Made by a program: the position numbers and the translations under genes. From Rhinopithecus roxellana (Eukaryota; Chordata; Mammalia; Primates; Cercopithecidae), in NCBI RefSeq assembly GCF_007565055.1, contig NC_044559.1, positions 38,117,546 through 38,181,545 on the forward strand: a stretch of 64,000 nt of DNA, written 5' to 3'. Each line of letters starts with the position of its first letter. Within the stretch, counting starts at the first letter, position 1. Of the stretch, positions 10,866 to 22,405 are shown in pieces. Under the pieces are notes generated by a model, which was not told the origin of the DNA, made no database searches, and was given only the letters and a program-made list of their open reading frames with translations.

Positions 10866-12770
10866 ACTGTATTATAGTGTGTTTCCAATGTCACAGAAAT
10901 TAGAGGAGGGGAGAACGTTTGCAGGTGAGGAGGCTAAAAGCAGCACCAATTTCGCATTTCATTGATTAGCCTAACATCCAGAACATACTAACATCAAAGC
11001 ATGGGTGACGCCACCTCTCCTCACTGGATTTGCTTTAAATTTTAGCCCCTCCTCTAGGATCTGACATGAACCCTGAGGCTACTGGCTGGAAGACAGCTCA
11101 GTAACTGTTGTTGAGCCCTGATTTGTGTCCCCTAATTCTGTCTCCTTCAGGTGAGCCCCTGGAGATCCACTTTGCCCCTCTGCCAGTTCAGTGGGTGGCT
11201 TTTGCATCTTGTCATGGTCCTTGAGGCAGCCATCAGGATTAGTACCCCTTAGGCACTGTCCCCCTCCTGAGCTCCCTGAGGTTTCTACAAATAGAGCTCC
11301 CGCTGCCTATATCCCTCAGAATCCCTGCAGTCATTGAAGAATATATGAGACTTTTTTGAACGGGGCAGGGGCAGAGGCAGCACTAGGTGTAGTGCAGTGG
11401 GGAGGATAATGCTATATGTTAAGTCCTGACATTTTGGAAATATTAGTTTAAAGCACATCGTTTTCCCCCTTTAGCTAAATTTAGCTAATTCTTATTTTTC
11501 TAATTGTACATCCATATCTTTTCATTAAAAAGCTAATAGTCTCTAACTCCTCTCAGCAAATACCAAATGACCCTGTTGTTCACTCCCTGATAGCTTTTGA
11601 GCTAACAGTGTCATAAATTAATAAAGCACATGTCAAAGCATATCATCAAACTCTGTGACAGGGTGCACTCCTTGGAAACGTTTCATTGTTAATAACAAAT
11701 TCATAGCCATAGCACCTCCAATTCTTGTCATCCCTCAGTACCCAACTCTCAGAATTCAAGAGTCCTTTAGTAAGAGATCCAGCAGAGATCCTTAATCTAT
11801 ACTTCATGAGACTTCTGAAATTATATGCAAAATTGTGTGTATGTGCATCTTTCTGGGGAGATTATCCATAACCTTCTTCAGATTCTGAAAGAATCCGCAA
11901 CTCACAAAAAGAACTACCGCACTTCAGTGATAATCACCACAAATTTTAGATCATCTCTTGTGCAATTTTGATTTTGCAATGTAAATTAATTTCTGTATCA
12001 TTTTCCAGAACAACATAGAATTACAGGATTTTTATTTTAGTAACCCATGCCATTTCTATTGGGGATAATTACAAGAATAGGGAACTGAGACTAGGAACAG
12101 GAAATGCAGCAGTTGGCAGGGCAGAAGTAGAAGTTTTTACAACACCTTGGACAGACAAAAGAAGTCCAGGGACAATAAACCTGCTTTTACACTGCCCTCC
12201 CGTGTCTGTAGGAAGGATGGGCAGATAGCAGGTACTCTCTATGGCTTAGACTCAGACTGGTCAAAGCTAAGGCTCTATACTCGAGGAATTAAGAAATGTA
12301 GTAGTCTTCCAGGAGGTTCAGTTACTCAGCATATTCAGGAAATTTAGGATTGAAAAAAATTAAGATGTTGTGAAGAAAAAGACACTTTTGCATTTCCTAA
12401 AATAAAACAATACAGACATAAATAACGGAATTTTACACATCAAAAATTATTAAAACATGCAAACTGTACTATTATTTTCCATTTATCTTTCCCCTGCTTG
12501 GTAAAAATGTTCTAGGATCTCCTTTTCCCAGAGTTTCAACACAGTATTTAGGAATCTGCTTTGTTTTATTGTAGTTACTCTGCATCTGAGAATCAGTGTT
12601 TCTCAAGCCCAGCCCTCAACATAGAGGCTCCCTAGATTTGATGAGTCACAGTTGTTCATTCCTGCCCTGAGTTTTGTCTCTTGTATCTTACAGTGATCTC
12701 AGTGCAAAATAACTTGTGCATTTGAGATGGTAAAAGCTTTGGGTCAGGCTGTCATGGAAATCACAAGATC
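10866..12770. other. Unique DNA, 1.9 kb
   Basis: No Alu or L1 and no recognised exon. Several small frames lack identifiable domains. It may hold conserved non-coding sequence but nothing in it is decisive. Confidence 0.45.
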
Positions 12771-12774
12771 CTTC

Positions 12775-13272
12775 ATTCATTCAATTATTTACCAAATAAA
12801 TACTGGGCAAATTCTTAATGCCAGGTATTCTGTTAGACATTGAGGATGCAATAGTGACCAAGAAAAGCATGGCCTGGGACTTCACGGAATTTCCAATCTA
12901 GTAGGGAATACAAACTAATAATTAGAGGCAATTATCCACATAGTGTGATATGCATTATGGTAGGAACATTCTAGGAGTTAGGAGTGGTCAGGAAGACACC
13001 AGAAACTCTACTTGGTTGGGAGTGGTCAGGAAGACACCAGAGGTATTACAGTAGTGGCTCAACTACGACCTGAAGGAAGAATAGAAATTAGTTAGAATGG
13101 GTTAGAGGAAGAATTGAGAACACCCATGGCAAATAATAACATTAAATAGAGTAGAATTAGAACAATCATGTAAGGAGGAAATAGCTACAGATAAGGCATA
13201 CAGGTCCAGACCATTTAAGGATTTTAGGCAAGACTGACAGGATGATTTGTATTCTAGAAAGATAACTTTAGA
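12775..13272 (-). repeat. L2 LINE, antisense, part 1
   Basis: Starts with the reversed L2 terminus (TCATTCATTCAATTATTTACC...ACTGGGCAAATTCTTAATGCCAGG) and continues as antisense body to TTGTATTCTAGAAAGATAAC. Contains an internal 23-bp duplication (12981-13003 and 13019-13041). Confidence 0.75.
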
Positions 13273-13570
13273 GGCTGAGTGCAGCGGCTCACGCCTATAA
13301 TCCTAGCACTTTGGGAGGCCAAGATGGGCAGACCACTTGAGTCCAGGAGTTTGAAACAAGCCTGGGCAACATAGAGAAACCCTATCTCTACTAAAAATAC
13401 AAAAATTAGCCAGGCGTGGTGGTGTATGCCTGTTGTCCCAGCTACTTAGGAAGCTGAGGAAGGAGGATCACTTGAGCCTGGAAGGCAGAGGTTTGAGTAA
13501 GCTGAGACTGTGCCACTGCACTCCAGCCTGGGCGACAAAGCAAGACCCTGTTTCAAAAAAAAAAAAAAAA
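13273..13570 (+). mobile_element. AluJ/S element
   Basis: Dimeric Alu inserted in the L2. Flanked by GATAACTTTAGA (13261-13272) and GATAACGTTAGA (13571-13582), a target duplication with one change. Confidence 0.95.
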
Positions 13571-13582
13571 GATAACGTTAGA

Positions 13583-13740
13583 TATTATATGAAAATGGAC
13601 TGAACTGACCACGATTGAAGGCGGAAACCACTGTCTAATTTAGGAAAGCGACAGTCAGTAGGGGTAGAAAGGAGTAGATTGATCTGACATACAGTAACAT
13701 CCTTGGAGCTGTCCACTAGAGTGCTGAGCTAAGGCCCAGG
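13583..13740 (-). repeat. L2 LINE, antisense, part 2
   Basis: Continuation of the interrupted antisense L2 after the Alu target duplication. Confidence 0.5.
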
Positions 13741-14885
13741 TTTTCTTTGCTTCAACTGTATCTTTCTTAGGAGTTCATTGGAAAGACCTTCAAATCTCTT
13801 TCATCATTCACTTGTATCTATCCCATTCCCAAACCCACCATATGAGAATACCAACACATGTTTATATTTAAATTATAACAGAAATGATCAACTCTGGCTG
13901 AAAAATGTGCAGAAATAAACATATGTATACCACAATTTCATATAAAGTGACAAATTACAATGCATACTTAGCTGCATTGGATAGAATGGATGAAAGTCAC
14001 CAAGATATTTCATCATTTCAAATATTGAAAGTTATTTTGAATCTCTGGCTCAAAGTTGGGGCTTCTAGGAGAAAGTTAGCATTAATTTTGATTCACAAAA
14101 CCTGCAAAGCATTAACTTTTAGAAAGAGAACTGGAAAAAATATGCCTCGCACCAATTTGTCCAAGGTCATATAGATGCCTCTGAATTTACACATTATCTT
14201 CATTAAAGTGAAACTGACTTACAAGTTTCTGGAGAAAAGAGTGGCAAATGGAAAGTAATTGCACAGTATCCATTATTATTAATTTAGGATGTATAAAACT
14301 TCATTAGTGTTGCCTTTAGTGTGCTGACTTTATTGCTTTATTTTAGTGGAAGAAAGGTTCTAAGGACTTTCATTGGTATATTTACATCTCAGTACCTCTC
14401 ATTTTATTTTTTCGTATTAGACCTTAAGTTCCCCCAGCACAAAAGCCCTTACGTGCAATCAAAATGTGCAATCAAAAATAATAAAATGCTTCACCTCTAC
14501 GAATAGATTTCCTTAGTTGGCAAAGCAAATCTTGAGTTTCATAAGCAGAAGGTGTGGTCATATCTCAGCTTTTCCCAACAGCTGATCAGAAAGAGGTATG
14601 AAAGGAATTTTGATTCTCACAAGTTTATATTTTGACTAAAGACAACGAAGAGCTAAGATGGAAAGATAGTGAATGACATGTGACTTCTGACCTTGACAGC
14701 GGTATGTGTGTGGAGAACAACTCTATCTGGGCACTTAAGGAAATCAAGGTTTTCATTGGAAGTTTGCCCACAGAAGAAAGGATAACTATTAAATAGATAT
14801 TGGGAGCAATCACCAAAATCTTTTAAATTATTATTTAGATGGGTAAGCCTCCACTTTGGAGGAATCATCAACTGTATTTATCTTG
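13741..14885. other. Unique DNA
   Basis: AT-rich, without recognised repeat or gene. The 89-codon frame at 13905-14174 has no identifiable domain and its codons look like random AT-rich DNA. Confidence 0.45.
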
Positions 14886-15290
14886 ATGCCCCAAATAAAT
14901 CAGCAGTTTACAATGGGTAACTCATTTCCAGAAGAGACGCAGCGGCAAACCACCCGCAACAATTTATTCTTACCTTAATGGAGGAAGGCCAATGATGAAC
15001 AGCACAAACAGTAGCTAACACTATAGACATCTCAATTGGTCCGACTTACACAATTCTAACTGAAAAATTAAAGTTTAGCAAACTTCCCATTCTATCGGTG
15101 CCAAATCATTATACCCAGATCAGTTGCAGACAAGAGCAAAGCTTTCAATGGACATTTTAAACACGTGGGATTAAGATCCTGAAGCATGTCTTTGAAGAAT
15201 TATAAGAGAAGGTGAAACGTGGCTCTACCAGCATGACTCTGAAGACAAAGCACAATCAAAGACAGGCTTCCCATCAGTAAGCCATAATGG
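14886..15290 (+). mobile_element. Mariner (Hsmar2-like) transposase fragment
   Basis: Tc1/mariner transposases cut and paste DNA using a DDD catalytic triad. Here, frame pieces between stops show mariner landmarks: an ISIGPTYTIL-like helix-turn-helix segment near 15030 (diverged), then ETWLYQHDSEDKAQSK at 15214-15261, matching the block that normally follows the second catalytic region start (DETW motif; the D is replaced here). Only the middle portion of the transposase is present; no terminal inverted repeats are visible. Dead fossil. Confidence 0.8.
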
Positions 15291-15690
15291 TCTACAAGGA
15301 TGGTGCCTCCTGTCAGCAGTTGACTTACCTTTCTAAAGATGATTACCTGCCTGCCATGTAATCTTGTGGCCACGACTAGTGTTCCTGATATGTAATCTTG
15401 TGGCCACCGCTAGTGCCTAATAGCCTTTGACATTTACTCTTGCTATGATATGCCACACCTATGAGAGTAGTAGATTATGGCCACATCATTATAGCACCTG
15501 GGACCAAGCTCTGCCATGATTTTGGGAATAAGCGTACCATGCAGATGCTCCTGATGTTTGCTGCACTGTGTATAATAAACTGCTTAGATCTGTTCCGTTG
15601 TGTCTTGTCTATTTTTGGCACCTATGGAGTTAATAGAATTGTTTGCAGCACGTTAGACACACACCACTAGTAGGAGTGCTTTAGGCAGGA
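15291..15690 (+). repeat. LTR-like fragment with 34-bp tandem duplication
   Basis: An AATAAA signal at about 15569 followed by a T/G-rich segment resembles an R-U5 region of an old ERVL-class or MLT-class LTR. Family not confirmed. A 34-bp unit beginning ATGTAATCTTGTGGCCAC repeats at 15356-15389 and 15390 onward. Confidence 0.4.
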
Positions 15691-16537
15691 GGCAAATCCT
15701 CCCAGTGAAAGCACAGAAACAAAGGAAGGAATGAAGAGAACCAGAAGAGTAAAAACATGTAGGTAAATACAAATAAATTATTTCTTTAATATATAAAGGT
15801 CAGCTCAATATTTATTTCTCCTCGTGTGACTTTTGGAAGGTCGTGTCTTTCAAGGAATTGGTCCATTTCATCTACGTTATCAAATCTGTAGGCAGAGTAG
15901 TTTATAATAGTCCATAATCATCCTTACAATGTCCATTAGATCAGTAGTCATGGCCCTGCTTTCATTTATGACATTAATAATTTAGGTCTTCTCTCTTTGT
16001 CTTCATTAGCTTGGCTAGAGGTTTGTGAATTTTAATAAACTTCAAAAAAAAAAAAAAAAAAAACCCAGCTTTTGGTTCCATTGATTTTCTCTCTTGTTTT
16101 CCTGCTTTCAGTGTCATTGATTTGGGGCTTAAATTTGTATTATTTTTCTTCTACTTCCTTTGAATTGTATATGATCTTTCGAGTTTCCTTAGGTTAAAAA
16201 ATATTATTGATTTTGGACCTTCCTTCTTTTCTTATATATGCGCTCAATGCTATAAATTTCCCTCTAAACACTGCTTTTACTGGTCCCACAAAGTTTGATA
16301 AGTTGTATTTTTATGTTCACTTTGTTGAAAATATTTTTAAATTTCTCTTGCGATTTCTTCCTTGCCCCATGTGTCATTTGGGGCAAGTGTGTTGTTTAAT
16401 CTCCAGATATTTGGGTATTTTCCAGCTACCTTTATTACCAATTTCTAGTTTAATTCTGTTGTGATCTGAGAGCATATTTTGTGAGTTTTCTAAGGTATGT
16501 TTTATAGCTCAGAATGTGGTCTACCTTGGTGAGTGTA

Positions 16538-16890
16538 TCATGTGAGCCCAAAAAGATGCATATTCTTCTGTTGTTGAACTATTCTATAAATGTCAATTAA
16601 ATCCAGTTGATTGGTGATGTGGTTCAGTTCAACCATGTCTTTATTGATTTTCTGTCTGGGGGATCTGTCAATTACTGATAGAAGGGTGTTGAAATCACCA
16701 ACTATAATACTGGATTTGTCTATTTCTCTTTGCAGTTCTCTCGGTTTTTGCCTCACATATATTGATGCTCTGTTGTCAAGTGCATACACATTAAAATTGT
16801 TATATCTTTTTTTGGAGATTGACCCCCTTTGTATTATGTAATGTTCCTCTTTATCCTTGATAATTTTCCTTGATCTAAAGTTGGCTTTCT
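16538..16890 (-). pseudogene. L1 ORF2 endonuclease-domain remnant
   Basis: ORF2 encodes the L1 endonuclease and reverse transcriptase. The minus-strand frame carries KDKEEHYIIQRGSISKK, NVYALDNRASIYVRQKP, IVGDFNTLLSVIDRSPRQK and LDLIDIYRIV, all in the order of the endonuclease domain. The GDFN metal-site motif is intact, but the domain is broken upstream by an Alu and downstream by stops. Confidence 0.9.
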
Positions 16891-16898
16891 CTGAGTCA

Positions 16899-17208
16899 TT
16901 TTTTTTTTTTTTCAGACAGGTCTCACTCTGTAGGCCAGGCTGGAGTGCGGTAGCGTGATCTCGGCTCACTGCAACCTCCGCCTCCCAGGTTCAAGCGATT
17001 CTCCTGCTTCAGCCTCTGGAGTAGCTGAGACTACAGGCATGTGTCACCGCCCCCAGCTAATTTTTTTATTTTAGTAGAGACAGAGTTTCACTATGTTGGC
17101 TAGGATGGTCTATCTCCTGACCTCATGATCTGCCCGCCTCAGCCTCCCAAAGTGCTGGGATTACAGGCATGAGCCATGTAATCCCATCCTGAGCCACGGC
17201 GCCCAGCC
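16899..17208 (-). mobile_element. AluS/Y element, antisense, in L1
   Basis: Antisense dimeric Alu with a T run at 16899-16912, inserted in the inverted L1. Near its 5' end it carries a small internal duplication (GAGCCATGTAATCCCATCCTGAGCCA-like). Confidence 0.93.
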
Positions 17209-17585
17209 GTCTGAAATTAGTATAGCTATTCCAACTTTCTTTTGACTAGTAGAGCACAGCGTATCTTTCTCCATCAGTTTACTTTTAGTCAATTTGTGAC
17301 TTTATAAAGTGGGTTTCTTGTAGATAACACATAGTTGGGGTCTTGTTTGCTTTATTTTAACCACTCTGAGTGTCCCTGTCTTTTCATTGATGTACGATAG
17401 GCCATTCACATTTTAACTAATTATGAATATAGCTGGACTAGTATCTATAATACTTGTAACTGATTTTCATTTGCCACTCGTTCTTTCTTTTTTGTTCTCC
17501 ATTCTTGTCTGCCTTCTCTAGTTTTAATTTAGTGTTTTATATGGTCCTACCTTCTCTTAGCATATCATTTATACTTCTTTTGGCA

Positions 17586-18285
17586 AAAATGTGGAGAAAC
17601 TGTAACCCTCATACAGTGCTAACAGGAATATAAAAGGACGCAGACATTATGGAAAAGGTCAGCAAGTCCTCAAAAAGTTAAACACAGAATTATCATATGA
17701 CTCAGAAATTCCATTCCTAGGTATATACCCAAAAGAATTGAAAACAGGGACTCAAATAGATACGTGGACAGCAATGTTCACAGGAGCATTATTTATGTTA
17801 GCTTAAAGGTGGACACAACCTAGGTATCCATCAATATATGAGTGGATAAACAAAATGTGGCATATACATATGATGGAATATTATTTGCCATAAAAAGGAA
17901 TGAAGTTCTTATACATGCTGCAACATGAATGAGCCCTGGAACATTATACTAAGTGAAATAAGCCAGACACAAATGATCAACTATAGTATGATTCAATTTA
18001 TTTGAAATATCTAGAACAGGCAAATTTATAGAGATATGAAATAGACTAAAGATTAGCAACATTACCAGGGTCTGGATGGAAGAAGAAATAGGGAGTTATT
18101 GCTTAATGGGTACAATAAGCAATAGTTTTAGTTGTTTGGAGTGATGAAGAATCTCTGTAAACAGATAATGGTGATAATTATACATTATGAATGTATTTAA
18201 TGTCACTGAATTGTACACTTTAAATGGTTGAAATGGCAAATTTTATGTTATGTGCATTTTAAAACATTTTTTTAAAATGCGTAAG
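17586..18285 (+). mobile_element. L1M 3' end, sense
   Basis: ORF2 C-terminal and 3' UTR landmarks in order: AAAAATGTGGAGAAACTG, ACCATATGACCCAGCAATTCC-like, CATAAAAAGGAATGAAGT, GTGAAATAAGCCAGACAC and GAATTGTACACTTTAAATGG, ending in a short A-rich tail. Confidence 0.9.
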
Positions 18286-18289
18286 GAAA

Positions 18290-18802
18290 GGGGAGTAACC
18301 CTACCAAGTATAAAGATTTCACACACAAAAAATATTAATAATTAAAGACAGCATGGTGTTGGATCAGAGTTAGACAAACTGACTATTAACAGAGAATAGA
18401 AAGCCTCCAAATAGATACATTTATTTACATTTCGTACACGACAGAGATGACAGGGCAGAAAAAAGAGTGACTATTTGATAAACGGAGTTAGTTATACACA
18501 TACAAAAAGGAAAATGGATCTTTATTTCACATCATACATAGAAATCAACAAAAAGTAGATTAAGATTTTAATGGAAAGTAAAACTTTAAAAAATATTTAT
18601 GTGACATACAGGAAAGGATTTCTAAAAACAAGACAATATGAGTCAAAGCATAATGATTAATACAACTGATTACATTAAAACTAAAAATGTCTACTCAGCA
18701 AAAGGCAGCTTAAAGAAAGCAAAAAGACAAACTACAAAATCAGAGAATATTTTTTGCAATGTATTTAAATGCAACAGACTAGTATCCTAAATATACAAAA
18801 TC
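18290..18802 (+). mobile_element. Second L1M/L1ME fragment, ORF2 C-terminal region
   Basis: Sense L1 with the GACAGCATGGTGTTGG, TGACTATTTGATAAACGG and TCACATCATACATAGAAATCAA landmarks. Interrupted at its 3' side by an Alu. Confidence 0.85.
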
Positions 18803-18982
18803 TTGACTGGGTATAGTCCTGACACTTTGGGAGGCTGAGGCAGGAGGACTGCTTGAGACCAGGAGCTTGAGACCACCTGGGCAACATAACAAGATCTCAT
18901 CTCTACTAAAAGTGTAAAAATTAGCCAGGCATGGTGGCATGCATCTGTAGTCCCAGCTACTCAGAAGGCTGAGGCAGGAGGA
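18803..18982 (+). mobile_element. Truncated AluJ-type element
   Basis: Left arm and linker plus the start of the right arm, ending after CTCAGAAGGCTGAGGCAGGAGG. Followed by a (AACCA)-like stretch. No full right arm. Confidence 0.85.
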
Positions 18983-20012
18983 AACCAAACCAAACAAAAG
19001 AACAGGTCAAGTGTTAGAGAACGCAGTCAGTTCTGCTGTATTGTTTGTTGTGAAAATATGAATGTGCTCCAGTGTAACTAATATATTAAAGACTAATATA
19101 TTAAAGAATTTGTGCATAATGTGAATTTTGCATTTGATTACACACAATTTCATCCCACAAAATTTACTAGATGAAGGCAGAAAACTGCACTTGGGTGGAC
19201 GCACTACACAGGAATACACAAAACAAACCTCTAATATCTACCAGCTACCTCAGTTCACTACAGTGTTTTGAGCCACATTTATCCACATTTAGTACCATTT
19301 ATTTACAGCTGATTAAAATTTAGAAATGTTTTGTTATAAGGCATTGCCTAAATATTGGTAGAGTTGATTCACATAAAAGCTAGTTTTCGAATTATACCTT
19401 CTAACTTCTCCATTTCCCTTTAAGGACATTTTCAGTAGGGCCCAAAAGGTTAGAAATATGCATGAAAATATCAGTGTGTCCATTAGAAAAAGAACCTGGA
19501 ATTTTAGCTAGAAGGGAAGAAGCTGCTGAGTCATTCCCAGGAGAATGATGAACTACAAACTTTCAGAGATGCAATTTCCTTCTCCCTCCTTTGTCAATTT
19601 CATGGCCACCCATTAAAAAGTCAAAATGTCTGTACTCAGCAAATCCTCCAATACAGGTGTAAGGGGGCAGCACCTGCAATGTATAGGCTATTTACTCTGT
19701 AAGAATTCTGTGTGTGGCATTGCTACTTGTGGCTCTGGAAAAAGTCTTTGATCAAATTCACTCAGGTACTAACTTGCCTTAGGTCTGCCACTAAAATATA
19801 GATGCCTAAGTTCTTTTAGGCACATTTCCTAGACCACACACACGTCAAGGGTCTTGTCTGGGGCACTTTCAATGAAGCATACAAAAGTAGCTCCTAATAG
19901 ACCATGAACATGTTAAGTACCATGACCCATTCCTCTCTATATCCCTATAACCTGGCACATTATTGATGAGTGCTGGTGGTAAAGGCAAAATAAAGTCCTA
20001 TCTCTGGCACAT
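18983..20012. other. Unique DNA
   Basis: About 1 kb without Alu or L1. Contains a perfect 15-bp tandem duplication ACTAATATATTAAAG (19077-19091 and 19092-19106). No gene recognised. Confidence 0.45.
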
Positions 20013-20013
20013 T

Positions 20014-20071
20014 AATAGGGCTGTACAGCCCCACCAACCCATGGTAGGGCTGTACAGACAACAGCCCTATT
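20014..20071. repeat. Compound palindrome
   Basis: Three overlapping symmetries: an 11-bp inverted repeat AATAGGGCTGT (20014-20024) and ACAGCCCTATT (20061-20071), a perfect 14-bp palindrome GGGCTGTACAGCCC (20018-20031), and a 13-bp direct repeat TAGGGCTGTACAG (20016-20028 and 20045-20057). Confidence 0.95.
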
Positions 20072-20109
20072 AGCAACAGTTCTAGACAACACACAACTAT
20101 AGTGAGAAA

Positions 20110-20315
20110 AAACGGATCAGTGGCTGTTGAGGGTAGGAGAAAGAACTGACTAAACTGGGCACAAGGGAATTTTGAGGGTGACAAAAATGTTCTAATCTTG
20201 ATTGTGGTGTTGTTTACCTGGTGTGTACATTTTTCAAAAGTCTTGAAACAGTACACTTAAAACTAACAACCTTTATGTAAGTTTTATCACGTAAAAATTT
20301 AATAAAAAGTAATGT
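20110..20315 (+). mobile_element. Old L1M 3' UTR fragment
   Basis: GTTCTAATCTTGATTGTGGT, GTGTACATTTTTCAAAAGTC and GTACACTTAAAACTAACAACC are L1M 3' UTR blocks, followed by an A-rich end. Confidence 0.75.
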
Positions 20316-20399
20316 AGTGTCTACAAGTGGGGAAAGGGTAGGATAATACTTCAGGAACTTCGTACTGTCTTTAAGAAGCAACAAAAAAATCACCATTTA

Positions 20400-21548
20400 T
20401 CTTACAACATACAAAAATTAACTCAAAATGGATCAAAGACCTGAACATGAGACTTAAAACTATAAAACTCTTAAAAGACAACATAGAGCAAAAGCTTCAT
20501 GATGCTGGATTTGGCAATGATTTTTTGGACAGGGCATCAAAAGTACAGGCAACAAAAGCAAGAATAAATTGAACTACATCAAGATTAAGACCTTCTGTGC
20601 ATCAAAGGACAGTATCAACAGAATGAGAAGAAAACCTGCGGAATGGGAGAAAATATTTGCAAATCATATATCTGATAAAATATTAATATTCAGAATATAT
20701 AAAGAACTCTAAAACTCAACCACAAAAACAAACAAGCTGATTCAAAAATAGGAAAAAGAATTGAATAGACATTTCATTCATTAAGGAAATATTAGGAAAA
20801 TAAAAATCATTAGGAGAATAAATATCAAAACCACAATGCAATACCACCTCATACCTCATTAGAATGACTATCAAAAAATACAAAACAAAAAATAAATAGA
20901 AAACAACATATGTTGGTGAGGATGTGGAGAAATTAGAACCTTTGCATACTGTTGGCGAGAATGTAAAATAGTGCAGTCACTATGGAAAACATTACAGTGG
21001 TTCTTCAAACAAGATCCTGCAATATCTCTTCTGGGTATAAATCCCAAAGAACTGAAAGCAGAGTCTCAAAGAGATATTTTACACCCATGTTCATGTTCAT
21101 AGCAGCATTGTTACTAATAGTCAAAAGAAAGCAGCAACCCAAATGTCCATCAAGAATGAAATTGTAATATATACACAATGGAATTATTCATCCTTAAAAA
21201 GAAAGGAAATTCTGACACATGCTACAACATGGATGAACCTTAAAGGACATTAAGCTAAAATAAGCCAGTCACAAAAGGACAGATACTGATATCCCACTGA
21301 TAAAGGTACCTAGAGTAGTCAGATTCATAGAGGCAGAAAGTAGAATGTGGTCGTCAGCGGCCAGGGGACAGAAGGATGGGGAGTTGTTGTTTTAACAGGT
21401 ACGGAGCTTCAGTTTTGCAGGATGAAGAAGTTCTGGAGATTAGCTTCACAATAATGTGAACTTAACACTACTAAACTGTACACTTAAAAATGGTTAAGAT
21501 GGTCAATTTATGTTATGTGTACTTTCCACAATTTAAAATAAAACAAAA
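20400..21548 (+). mobile_element. L1M 3' portion, ORF2 C-terminus and 3' UTR
   Basis: Sense L1: AACTCAAAATGGATCAAAGACC, then GAATGGGAGAAAATATTTGCAAATC, TTGGTGAGGATGTGGAGAAATTAG, a GCAACCCAAATGTCCATC block and ACTGTACACTTAAAAATGG, ending AATAAAACAAAACAA. ORF2 remnants are full of stops. Confidence 0.92.
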
Positions 21549-21710
21549 CAATCACCATTGGGTGGGCTCAAATAAAAGTGAAGAATTCAGAAGGGAGTAA
21601 GGGCTGTTTCATATGATTGTACAAGTTGTCTTACACAAGGGTACCTAGCTATGGATTGAAAAGCCAACCCATCCTCTGTTCTCCAAGCCACACACCCTAA
21701 TTTGTGAAAA
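21549..21710. other. Unique DNA
   Basis: Short flank between the L1 and the purine microsatellite; nothing seen. Confidence 0.4.
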
Positions 21711-21838
21711 CGGAAGGAAGGAAGGAAGGAAGGAAGGAAGGAAGGAAGGAAGGAAGGAAGGAAGGAAGGAAGGGAGGGAGGGAGGGAGGGAGGGAGGGAG
21801 GGAGGGAGGGAGGGAGGGAGGGAGGGAAGGAGGGAAAG
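21711..21838 (+). repeat. (GGAA)n/(GGGA)n purine microsatellite
   Basis: About 128 bp of uninterrupted purine: roughly 15 GGAA units, then roughly 14 GGGA units. The GGGA half has many consecutive GGG runs and fits a G-quadruplex pattern. The minus-strand frame through it (repeating P-S-L) is not a gene. Confidence 0.97.
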
Positions 21839-22190
21839 GTAAGCCAGGGAAAAGAGGATGGAGAAGGGGAAGAAGAATAAGAAAAAGGTTCTGACTATTG
21901 GGGTGGATCTGTTCCCAGGACTTCTGCTTTAAAGGCTTCTGACCCTGTGACAGAAGAGCACAAGGTGGTTCAGAATGATGATTTAGGAACTGTGCTTCCC
22001 TTTCCAACTTCAGTGTGTGCAGTAGCAATAAATTATCCTCTGGAAGAGAAGATTGAAAGCACTGGATCACCTTTTTCTATTTCTCTTCACCTCTGTTTCA
22101 AATAGCAAACGACATCATGCTGAAAAAGTCCACCATTACTCTCAGTTAAATCCTGCCTTCTTCTGAATGGAAATACTCCTGAGAATAACG
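21839..22190. other. Unique DNA beside purine tract
   Basis: Purine-rich for the first 60 bp, then ordinary. No gene recognised. Confidence 0.4.
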
Positions 22191-22194
22191 AACA

Positions 22195-22405
22195 CATCAA
22201 TATTAGCATTTATCGAGCTTACGCTTTGTGCCAGGGACTGTTCCAAACGCTTTACATAGATTATATCACTTAATCCTGAAATATCTCAGATGAGGTAAAT
22301 AGTATTATTATCCAAACTTTAAATTTTATAGATGAGGAATCTGAGACACAGGTTAAATAATTAGCACAAGGTCACACAGTCAAAAAGGAAAGCTCTGGAA
22401 ATCCA
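22195..22405 (+). repeat. MIR SINE
   Basis: CTTTGTGCCAGGGACTGTTCC, ATATCACTTAATCCTGAAAT, TATAGATGAGGAATCTGAGAC and AAGGTCACACAGTC follow the MIR order. Confidence 0.92.

Larger units (their letters stand above)
15786..17585 (-). mobile_element. Inverted L1M segment (ORF2 RT start to endonuclease)
   Basis: On the minus strand this reads L1 ORF2 from the endonuclease (ETHF-like block near 17290, then an IVGDFNTLLSVIDRS block near 16690) toward the reverse transcriptase (about 15800). It is interrupted by an Alu at 16899-17208. Diverged, with many stops. It abuts sense-oriented L1 at about 17585, giving a head-to-head L1 arrangement. Confidence 0.85.

Noticed and set aside
16538..16969. 143-codon ORF as host gene
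   Set aside because: L1 ORF2 endonuclease plus Alu antisense start.
21645..22070. 141-codon ORF with repeated PSLPPSLP
   Set aside because: Product of the GGAA/GGGA microsatellite.
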